Assembly: GCF_042752395.1 (NCBI RefSeq)
Contig: NZ_JBHYXZ010000003.1
Coordinates: forward strand, 62,001 to 126,000
DNA length: 64,000 nucleotides
Direction of reading: 5' to 3'
From: Actinosynnema sp042752395
Lineage (GTDB): Bacteria > Actinomycetota > Actinomycetes > Mycobacteriales > Pseudonocardiaceae
Shown here: positions 51,676-62,700 of the stretch, in pieces
Layout: each line of letters starts with the position of its first letter
Position numbering within the stretch: the stretch's first letter is position 1
Translations under genes and position numbers: made by a program
Notes under the pieces: model-generated
Seen by the model: only the letters and a program-made list of their open reading frames with translations
The model's database searches: none
Told to the model about the DNA's origin: nothing

Positions 51676-52968
51676 GTGCGTTCCTCCGCGTTCCGACGGC
51701 CCTTCGCCCTCGTGCTGGCTGCTTGCGCGCTGATGGCCGGCGTGTCGTTCGTGGCCGCACCGACCGCCGCGGCCCAGCAGCCCTGCGAGAACAAGGTGTC
51801 ACCGCCCCCGCCGGTGGACACGTCCGAACAGGTGGCCCCGGGTGAGAAGCCACCGCCTCCGATCGAGGTACCGGAGAGCCCGATCGGGGGACCACGTCTC
51901 GGTGAATGCGGGCTCGTGCTGCCGCCGAACGCGCCGGTGCCGCCGGACGGCATCACCGCCGAGAGCTGGTTGCTCGCCGACCTCGACTCCGGCGCGGTGC
52001 TGGCCGCGGTCAACCCGCACGGCCGGCAGCGGCCCGCGTCGGTGATCAAGGTGCTGCTCGCCACCGTGGTGGCCAAGGAGCTGGCCCCCGACGCGACGGT
52101 CGTGGCGACGCCCGACGACCTCGCGCAGGAGTGCACGTGCGTGGGGCTGCGCGCCGGTGCGACGTACACCGTCGAGCAGATGCTCCAGGCGCTGGTGATG
52201 GCGTCGGGCAACGACGTGGCGCACGCGCTGGCGCGGCGGCTGGGCGGGGTGCCGTCGGCGATCCGGAAGATGAACGCCCTCGCGGCCGAGCTGGGCGCGC
52301 TGGACACGCGGGCGGTCACACCGTCCGGGTTGGACGCGCCGGGCACCTCCACGTCGGCGTACGACGTGGCGCTGATCTACCGCGAGGCGATGAAGCACCC
52401 GGACTTCGTCAAGGCGGTGACGACGCGGCGGATCGACTTCCCGGCGGCCAACGGCGCGGGGACCGTGCCGGTCGTCAACGACAACCGGCTGCTGACCACG
52501 TACGAGGGCGCGTTGGGCGGCAAGTCGGGGTTCACCGACGACGCGCAGCACACCTACGTCGGCGCGGCGGCGCGCAACGGCAAGCGGCTCGTGGTCGTGC
52601 TGCTGCGCGGCCAGCAGCAGCCGACCCGGATGACCGACCAGGCGGCCCGGCTGCTGGACTATGGGTTCGCGCTGGAGCCGGCCGCGTCCGGCAACCCGGT
52701 CGGCCGGCTGGTGGAGGGCGCGCCGCAGGCGAAGAAGAAGACCACCGAGCCGCGTCCGACGCCGACCAGCGCCGGGGTGGGCGAGACTCACTCGACCCCG
52801 GACGCCTCCGGACCGTCCGCGATGGAGACGGCGTTCGGCAACGTGGGCGGGCCGATCACCGCCGCGGCGGGCCTGGGCCTCGTCCTGGCGTTCGTGATGT
52901 ACCTGCGCAACCGCCGCGCCAAGGCGGCCCGCGCCGCCCGCGCCGCCGCCACCCGACAAACCCCTTAA
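51676..52968 (+). CDS. D-alanyl-D-alanine carboxypeptidase (PBP5-like)
   Basis: 430 aa. Trims the terminal D-Ala of peptidoglycan stem peptides outside the cell. A signal peptide (FALVLAACALMAGVSFVAAPTAAA) is followed by a Pro-rich spacer, then the S11 domain: RPASVIKVLLATVV has the active-site Ser-x-x-Lys (Ser about residue 121), ASGNDVAHALA the SxN, and ALGGKSGFTDDA the K(T/S)G triad. A C-terminal helix near residues 390-412 anchors it. GTG 51676. Ends next to the big palindromic repeat. Confidence 0.95.
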   Translation: MRSSAFRRPFALVLAACALMAGVSFVAAPTAAAQQPCENKVSPPPPVDTSEQVAPGEKPPPPIEVPESPIGGPRLGECGLVLPPNAPVPPDGITAESWLLADLDSGAVLAAVNPHGRQRPASVIKVLLATVVAKELAPDATVVATPDDLAQECTCVGLRAGATYTVEQMLQALVMASGNDVAHALARRLGGVPSAIRKMNALAAELGALDTRAVTPSGLDAPGTSTSAYDVALIYREAMKHPDFVKAVTTRRIDFPAANGAGTVPVVNDNRLLTTYEGALGGKSGFTDDAQHTYVGAAARNGKRLVVVLLRGQQQPTRMTDQAARLLDYGFALEPAASGNPVGRLVEGAPQAKKKTTEPRPTPTSAGVGETHSTPDASGPSAMETAFGNVGGPITAAAGLGLVLAFVMYLRNRRAKAARAARAAATRQTP

Positions 52969-52972
52969 CCCC

Positions 52973-53114
52973 CGCGTGTCCTACGTTCACGTCACGCGTG
53001 TCCTACCTTCAGAACAGCCGAGTTGAACGCTCAGAACAAACAGGATCTTGTTCTGAGCGTTCAACTCGGCGTACCTGAACGTAGGACACGCGCGTTCCGA
53101 ACGTAGGACACGCG
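52973..53114. repeat. Large palindromic intergenic repeat (probable bidirectional terminator)
   Basis: Inner 23-bp perfect stem at 53017-53039 and 53048-53070 with an 8-base loop. Outside it lie two copies of CGCGTGTCCTACSTTC on the left (52973-52988, 52995-53010) and two complements on the right (53077-53092, 53099-53114). It fills the space between two converging genes (stops at 52968 and 53121), so it would form a very stable hairpin in either transcript. A half copy is at 43915-43972. Confidence 0.9.
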
Positions 53115-53120
53115 CGAGGG

Positions 53121-53902
53121 TTAGACGCGCTTGAAGAGGAGGGCGCGTTTGACTTCCTGGATCGCCTTGGTCACCTGGATGCCGCGGGGGCACGCGTCGG
53201 TGCAGTTGAACGTCGTCCGGCAGCGCCACACGCCGTCCACGTCGTTCAGGATGTCCAGCCGTTCCTCGGCGCCCTCGTCCCGGCTGTCGAAGATGAACCG
53301 GTGCGCGTTCACGATCGCCGCCGGGCCGAAGTAGGAGCCCTCGGTCCAGTACACCGGGCACGACGTGGTGCACGCCGCGCACAGGATGCACTTGGTGGTG
53401 TCGTCGAACCGCTCCCGGTCGGCGATGGACTGCACCCGCTCGCGCGTCGGCTCGTTGCCGTACGTGATGAGGTACGGCTTGACCGCCCGGAACGCCTCGA
53501 AGAACGGCTCCATGTCGACCAGCAGGTCCTTGTGGACCGGCAGCCCCTTGATGGGCTCGATGGTGATCGTGGTCGGCTTGCCGCCGCCCGCCAGCAGGTC
53601 CTTCAGCAGCACCTTGCACGCCAGCCGGTTCACGCCGTTGATGCGCATGGCGTCCGACCCGCAGATGCCGTGGGCGCACGACCGGCGGAACGTGAGCGTC
53701 CCGTCCAGGTACCACTTCACGTAGTGCAGCAGGTTCAGCACGCGGTCCGACGGCAGGGCCGGGATCTCGAACGAGTCCCAGCGCGGCTCGTCGTCCACCT
53801 CCGGGTTGAACCGGCGGATCTTCAGGGTGACGGTGATCGCGCCGTCCGGCACCGGGGGCTGGTTGCCGCGCGAGCCGGTGGACACTTCAGCGGTAGCGGT
53901 CA

Positions 53903-53903
<1 letters not shown>
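53121..53903 (-). CDS. sdhB: Succinate dehydrogenase iron-sulfur subunit
   Basis: 260 aa. The three cluster motifs are intact: CAHGICGSD with a later Cys for [2Fe-2S], CILCAACTTSCP for [4Fe-4S], and CRTTFNCTDACPRGI for [3Fe-4S]. Passes electrons from SdhA to quinone. The first base of ATG 53903 is the last base of the SdhA stop, so it is coupled. Confidence 0.97.
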
Positions 53904-55654
<1,751 letters not shown>

Positions 55655-55679
55655 GGCTTTGAGCACTCCCCGCGGCGGG

Positions 55680-56093
55680 TCAGTCGGTGATGTTCGGGTC
55701 GAAGGTGAAGATCACGTAGGTGCCGAGGGCGATGATCAGCACCATCGACGAGTAGAGCAGCACCTTGAGCCAGAACCGGGTCGCGTCCTTGCGGGCGTAG
55801 TCGTTGATCACGGTGCGCAGGCCGTTGCCGCCGTGGATCTGGGCCAGCCACAGCATCGCCAGGTCCCAGAACTGCCAGAACGGCGACGCCCACCGGCCGG
55901 CGACGAAGCCGAAGTTGATGCGGTGCACGCCGCCGTCGAGGATGTTCATGATGAACAGGTGCCCGAGCACCAGCACCACCAGCGCGACGCCCGAGATGCG
56001 CATGAACAGCCAGCTGTACAGCTCGAAGTTGCTGCGGCGGGCGGCGGGGCGGCGCGGCGAGCGCGGCTTGTCGAGGGTCAGGGACTCGCTCAT
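55680..56093 (-). CDS. sdhD: Succinate dehydrogenase membrane anchor subunit
   Basis: 137 aa with three helices (LFMRISGVALVVLVLGHLFIMNIL, FWDLAMLWLAQIHGGNGLRTVIND, LLYSSMVLIIALGTYVIFTF). The His in HLFIM or IHGGNG probably ligates haem or quinone. Two bases lie between the sdhC stop and its ATG, and 25 bases separate its stop from sdhA. Confidence 0.93.
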   Translation of the reverse strand: MSESLTLDKPRSPRRPAARRSNFELYSWLFMRISGVALVVLVLGHLFIMNILDGGVHRINFGFVAGRWASPFWQFWDLAMLWLAQIHGGNGLRTVINDYARKDATRFWLKVLLYSSMVLIIALGTYVIFTFDPNITD

Positions 56094-56095
56094 GA

Positions 56096-56521
56096 TCAGT
56101 GACCCCCACCGAACAGGTCGGTAACCGTGCGGACCATCATGTAGTAGGTGCCGGGGATCATCACCAGCACCCAGACGACGAGCACCGCCCACAGCATCTG
56201 CTTCTGGAAGCGGGCGCCCTTCTCCCAGAAGTCGACGAGCATCACGCGGATGCCGTTGAGCGCGTGGTAGAGGACCGCGCCGACCAGGCCGACCTCGAAC
56301 AGGTTGACGACCGGGTTCTTGTAGGTCTCGATGACCTTGTCGTACGCGTCCGGCGACACCCGCACCAGCGCGGTGTCCAGGACGTGCGCGAACAGGAAGA
56401 AGAACGTCAACACGCCGGTGATGCGGTGGGCTACCCAGGACCACATGCCCAGGTCGCCGCGGTAGAGCGTTCCGCCCCCCTTAGAGGTGCCCGCCCGCTC
56501 GGGTGCGGTGGTGCCGGCCAT
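56096..56521 (-). CDS. sdhC: Succinate dehydrogenase cytochrome b subunit
   Basis: 141 aa, three helices. SWVAHRITGVLTFFFLFAHVLDTALVRV includes the S-x(n)-HR-x-T-G motif of quinone/haem site and a second His. First gene of the operon; the 230 bases upstream (to 56754) hold no gene and must carry its promoter, though I see no strong consensus. Confidence 0.95.
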   Translation of the reverse strand: MAGTTAPERAGTSKGGGTLYRGDLGMWSWVAHRITGVLTFFFLFAHVLDTALVRVSPDAYDKVIETYKNPVVNLFEVGLVGAVLYHALNGIRVMLVDFWEKGARFQKQMLWAVLVVWVLVMIPGTYYMMVRTVTDLFGGGH

Positions 56522-56754
56522 GAGCTACGGCCTCCAGCGTCGGTGGTGGACTGGTCTCCGGTACTCGATTCCAGTACGCGGACCTTGACCAGCCGATGCT
56601 AGTCCCGTGAACATCACCCGACCCAACGGCCCGACCCGTCTGTGAGCGACGAGACACCCGGTGGGCGCTGGATCGATTCGCCTCACACCGGGCGCGGCGG
56701 CGCTGTGCGGCGCCGGTCACACGATCGCGTGACCGGCACCGTCCACCTGGGACG

Positions 56755-59700
56755 TCAGCGCGGCCGGTAGGTCGCGACACCGTCCACGATGACCACGTCG
56801 ACGTGCACCTCGCCGGTCACCGGGGGCCCGAACGGGGTCAGCCGGCGCAGCGGCTGGGGGTCGTTCGGGCGGTGGATGACGACGTTCTCACCCAACTGGG
56901 TGGCGAGGAGGCGGCCGGCGAGGTCGCGGGCGTTGGCCGCCATGACGTCCTCGTCGCTGTTCTTGAGCGCCCAGTTGTTGCTCTCCACCAGCGCGTTGTA
57001 GAGGTGGCCCTTGCGCATGGCGTGGTCCACCGTGAACCGCGCCACGTCCTCGGGCAGGGTGGCGGCCCGCGCCACCACGTCGCGGCGCAGCGCGACCGGC
57101 TGGAGCCCCCGCGCCTGCGCGACCGCCGCGTACAGCCCGCCGGGCGCGGGCGGCGCGCCGGTGGGCAGCAGGTCGTTGGCGATGAACCGCAGGTGCCTGG
57201 CGGCCTCGCTGACGTGGTCGGACGCGAGCAGGCCGTGCGCGGCCACCAGCTTGTGCTGCTGCGACACGCCCACGTCCACGCCGGGGAAGCCGCGGGCCGG
57301 GGTGGAGATGGCCGGGTTGAGCGGGTTCGACCCGGCCATCTGCCGGCGGGTGGCCGGGTCCGGGTGCCACGGCGGGCGGGGGCCCGTGGTGGGCGGCAGG
57401 CGCAGCGGCTCGGCGTCGGCGTAGGCGTTCGTGCGCAGCGCGGCGCGCTGGTCGGCGAACTTCGTGCCCTTCTTGCCGGGCTTGCCGTCCACGAACCGCT
57501 CGGTGATCGTCACCCAGCCCATGTGCGACTGGCCCAGGACGCCGGTCGTGAGCAGCTCGTAGGCCAGCCGGGACAGGTCGGTGTCGGTCGCGCCGTCCAC
57601 GAAGTCGACCGCGAACGACTGCCCGCGCAGCGGGTGGCGGTTGTTCTCCGCGTCCACCCGCAGCGCCTCCGCCACCCGCGCCGGGTCGGGGTCGCCGAGG
57701 GTGTGCAGGCTGGTCAGCTCGACCTCGTTGATGCCGTTCAGCCGGCGGCCGAGCATGCCGAACTCGGCCTTGCCCTCGCCGAACCGCACGTGCGGGTACG
57801 CGAGCGGCACGAGCCCGTCGAAGAACAGGTTCGGCTCCGGCGTGTACGGCAGCAGCGGGTGGATCGCCGCCTGGTTGCGCCGGGTGTGCATGTCCGCCGC
57901 GATCTGGTGCTCGAACTCGGCGATGAACTCGTCGTCGTTCGCGCGGTCGCGCAGCTGCTGCTTCAGCTGGGGCGACGTGTCGGCGTCCTCGTCGATCCGC
58001 CGGTGCAGGTCGGCGCGCAGCCGGGCCGCGTCGCCGACCCGGTAGCCGCCGCCGACGACCAGCGGGCGCAGCGGCGCGCTCACGCCGTCCTGGTCCACGA
58101 CCGCGAGGCCGTCCGCGACGTGCTGGAACACGTGCCGCCCGTCCGGGACGCGCCGGTCGGCCACGTCGAAGTCCATCACCGCCACGTACGGGTGAGCGCC
58201 GTTGTGGGCCAGCGCGGTCACCGCGAACTGGTGCGCGTTGCTGTCCAGGACGTGGTTGCGGGTCGCGCCGAACTTGAACGACCCGCCGTGCGGCGGCAGC
58301 GCGACCAGGGCGACGGGCTCCGGGCGGCCGTTGACCACCGGCGCGGCGCGGTGCAGGGCCTGGTCGATCGCGGGCTGGTCGGCGGCGTTGACGCCGATGA
58401 CGAAAGCGACCCTGCCCTGCACGTCCGGCGGGGTGTTCGCCATGACGCTGGTCATCACGTCGTGGAGGCTCTGCGCGTTCAGGTCGCTCGCCCGGACGAT
58501 CATGTTCACCACGAACGCGGGCGGCTCGTCCCGCCGGATGCCGTCGTCGGTCAGGGTCAGGTAGTTGCCGCGGTCGACCGGGGTGAGGGTCTTGCCGCCG
58601 GCCAGCGCCGCGAACGCCGCGTTGTGCACGCCGCCGTCGTTGGCGAGCGTGACCGGCGGCGCGGCCTCGGCCATCTCCACGTCGGAGCCCGCGTCGGAAT
58701 CGGCGTCGGAGTCGGCGTCCGGGTCGTCCAGCGTGAGCCCGGCGAGCAGCCGGGTCGGCGGCGCGGGGAGCGCCGGACCCTCGTCCGCGGCCTTGCGCTT
58801 GCGCTTCGGCGCGTTCGGCGCGGCCACGTCCGGGTCCTGGACGTGCGGGCCCGCGGCGGATGGGGTGTGCGGCGACTCCAGCGCGCGCATCCGGTTCTCG
58901 ACCAGCCACAGGTTGCGCGGCTTGAGGCTCGCGTCGGCGGCGTCGATGCCCGCCGTCATGGGGGCGTTGTCGCCGACGACGCGGCCCTTGCCGTCCTGGT
59001 GCTGGAAGATCGGCTTGACCGCGTCGGTCTCCAGGTACTCGTCGTGCAGGCCGAGGAAGTGGCCGACCTCGTGGGCGAGGCGGCGGGGGTCGGTGTCCAC
59101 CGGCCAGGAGAGCTGGTCGGCCCGGGCGCCGGGCGCGGCGACCTCGATCGTGGCGTGGGCGTCGGCGGGGTCGGTGGGGAATTCGACGGTGACGTGGAAC
59201 TGCTCGCCGCCCGGCAGCCGGTGGCCCTGGTTGAACAGCTCCTGCACGCCCTCCCGGGCCCGTCGCCGGAGGTCGGCGACCTGGTCCGGCGTGGCGTCGC
59301 CGGGGGCGACGTGCAGCTTCACGGTGAGGTCCACGACGGGGGCGCCGTCGACCTCGAACCGGCGGATGTCGTAGGCGATCGGCCCGCGCCAGGCCCGCAG
59401 GTCCACGTTCGTGGGGGTGATCGTGGAGCTGGAGAGCACACCGCCGTCCTCGCCGCGGACGCGGCTGGTGATCGGTGCGGTGGTGCGGGCGTTGGTGATG
59501 TCGGTGGTGGTGGCGGGTGCGGGGTTGGTGAACCAGTCTGCGGTGGGTGCGGTGCTGTGTCGCCAGGACGGGTCGTCGAGGACGGGGTGGGGTCCGGCCG
59601 GTTGCGTGGAGGTGATGACGGTGTCGGTGACCTTGGTGCCGACCGGTGCGGCGGGTGGGACCCACCCTTCGGGGCGTTTGAGGTCCCAGTCGACGTGGAC

Positions 59701-62700
59701 GTCGGTGGTCGCGGTGGTGGTGACGCCGATGGTGGTGTCGCCGATGGTGGTGTCGACGCCGTGGGCGGCGAGGGCGTCGGCGACGAGCCGGGCGTTCGGG
59801 CCGGTGACGGTGACGGCTGGGTGCCGATAGCCGTTGCGGTCGCGGATCGCGTTCTGCTCGGCGATCTCGGCGGCCAGCGCGTCGAGGTCGGCCCGGTTCT
59901 CCGGCGTCAGGTCGGCGTAGGACCGCTCCGGCCGGGGGCCGCGCTCCGGGCGGGTCTCCGGGCCGGTCGGCGGCGTGGGCACGGCCAGGGGCTCCGGTGC
60001 GGTGCCCGGCCGGGGCGGCGCGCTCGGCGCCGTGACCGTCACGACGGGCACCGAACCCGGCGCCGGCGGGTTGCCGTTGAAGCGGTCGACCTGCGCCTCG
60101 ACCACCCGCTTCGCCTGCCACCACGCCAGCTCGGCCTCGTAGGCGGCGGTGCGACTGGCGGCGACCCGCCGCTCCGCGTCGAAGACCCGCTGGTCGAGGT
60201 CCGCCCGCTGCTCCAGGGCCCCGACCTGCTCCCGGCTCGCGGCCAGCAGGTCGGCACGGGCTTGTGCCGCTTCGCGAACGGCCGCGTCCAGCTCGGCCTC
60301 GACGGCGTCGGCCGCCGTCTGCTCGTCCTGGACCCGCTGCCGTGCGGCGGGCACCTGCTGCCGGGCCTCGGCCAGCCCTTGCGCGGCCACCGGGTCGACC
60401 TCGGCGAGCGTGGTCAGGGTGTCGATGCGCGCGTTGAGGTCGTCCAGGTCGCGCCGGGCCTGCTCGACCCGGCCGGTGGCGGCGTCGAAGGCGTTCCCGC
60501 GGTCCTTGATCGCGGCCTCGGTGCGGGCCAGGTCTCCCGTCGCGGTGTCGAGGCGGGTCTTGAGCGACTCCAGGTCGAGGTCGGACTGCGCCACGTCGCC
60601 CGCGATGCCGTTGATCAGGTCCTGCGCCCGGTAGCGGTCCTGGTTGGCGGCCACCTCGGCGGTCCGCCACGCGTCCGCCCTGGCCTTCAGCTCGGTCTGC
60701 GCCGTGGCCAGCGGCGTGTCGACCGGCTTGCCCAGCAGGCCCTGGAGGTCCCGTTCGGGCACGCGCACGTCCGTCGAGCCGGGCAGCACGAGGTCGACCA
60801 CCGAGGTGACGCCGTCGTAGGTCGCCACGACCCGGTACTCCACGTCGTACTCGACCAGCCCGGTGCGGCCCGCGGGCTTGAGGTTGTCGACCTTGTTGCC
60901 GGTCGGGCCGCCGGACAGCGTCGTGCCGTCCTCGCTCTTGTGCGCGAACTCGACGCCGGACACGCCGAAGTTCGGCGAGTTCACCGGGTCGGGCTGCCCC
61001 TGCGCGTCCACGGCCTTCCGGCTGAACCCGCCGGTCGCGACGGCCACGGACACGTCCGCGGTGTCGCTCACCTTGGAGTCCACCGTGGTGGCGTGCACCG
61101 CGGTGCGCGGGCTCTCCAGGTTGACCGAGTCGCTGAGCGCGTCCAGCCGCGGCTTCACCAGCCGGGCGTAGACCTTGACCTGCGCCTGCTTGCCGGACTT
61201 CAGCGAGGACTCGGTGAGCCCCGGCACGTCCAGCGGCTCGCGGAGCATCGCGGGCAGGCTCGCCTGGAGGTTCTCCGAGCTGAGCGCGGACAGCAGCGCG
61301 GCGCGCGAGCCCGTGCCGTGCCCGGTGATGCCCGCGCCGGCCCCGGCGTTCTCCAGGGCCGCGAGCGCGGCGTCGCGCAACGCGCTCGCGCCGCGCAGGC
61401 CCTCGACGGACGCCGTCGGCGGCAGGGCGGCCACGGCGTCGGTGGTGTCCGCGCCGTTGGCGAAGTCGGCGAGCGCCTGGTCGGTCGCGCGGGACGCGTC
61501 GTGCGTGGTCCGCCGGTCGGGCCGGGTGACCGGGTCCGGGCGCGGGGTGGCGCGGACGCTGTCGGCGTGCAGCCGGACGCCCAGGTCGACCGGGGTGGGC
61601 GACACCTGGCGCGCGATCTCCTGCCCGCCGCGCTCGACGACCAGCTCGAACCTCACCGGCAGCGCGTACTTCACGGCCGGGCCGCTGCCCGCGCGCAGGT
61701 GCCCGAACTGGGTGGTCGTCGCCTCGGTGACGGTCGAGGAGTGGGCGCGGCCCACGGACGCGCCGAGCTGGCCGCCGACGTTGCCGGTCAGCGGGCTGCC
61801 GGCGGCGGGCGTGGGCAGCCCGCTCGCCGGGACCTTCGCGCCGACCGACCAGGCGTGCCCCTTGCCGTGGCTCGCGCCGTCCTTGGCGGAGCCTGCCACG
61901 GTGTGCTCGATGTCCACGCCGTCGTTGACCGCGCCCTGGAAGGCGGGCGTGCCGTCCACCACGGCCTTGAGCGTGACCTGGTAGGAGTCCTTGCCGAACA
62001 GCGCGCCCGGCTTGTGCACGAGCAGCGGCACGCCGCCGTCCAGGGCGCCGTCCACGAGCGCCTGCACGCTGGTCGGCGAGGTGAAGTCGACCATGCGCTG
62101 GAGGTTGTGCATCGAGTCGTCCAGCACCGAGTCGGGCACGAGCTTGCCGCCGCGCCAGTCGCCGGTGCGGCCGTTGGCCTGGGTGATCAGGCTCGACACC
62201 AGGCCGCTCAGGTCCGGGGCCTTGTCCACCGCGCTCAGGCCCAGCGCGCTGGGCGCGCCGGAGGCGACCCGCTTCGGGGCCTGCATGGCGTCGGGAACCT
62301 TGGGCGCGGGCGGGTTCACATCGGGCAGCAGGCCCATGTCCCGCGCCACCTGCTCGCTGACCCGCACGAACACGCCGCCGGGCAGGTCCACCACGGCCTC
62401 GCGGGTGCGGAGCTGCCCGTTGACCACGGCGTTGGCGTTGCGGCTCTCCGCGACCAGCGTGAAGCTCGCGTCCATCTGCACCAGCACGGTGCGGGTCGCG
62501 TTCGCGGTCACCACGTTGCGGTCCACCGAGGCGGCCAGCTCCGTCGTGACGCCCTTGGCGCGCGACCACGGCGTCCACTTGCCCAGGACCTGGAAGCCGC
62601 TCGCGCCCCGGGGGTCCTTCGCGTTCGGCCGCCCGCCGAGCCCGGCCTGCGCGGTGACGTCGACGGCCTGGGTGTTCGACTTGCCGCCGCCCGCCTTCAC

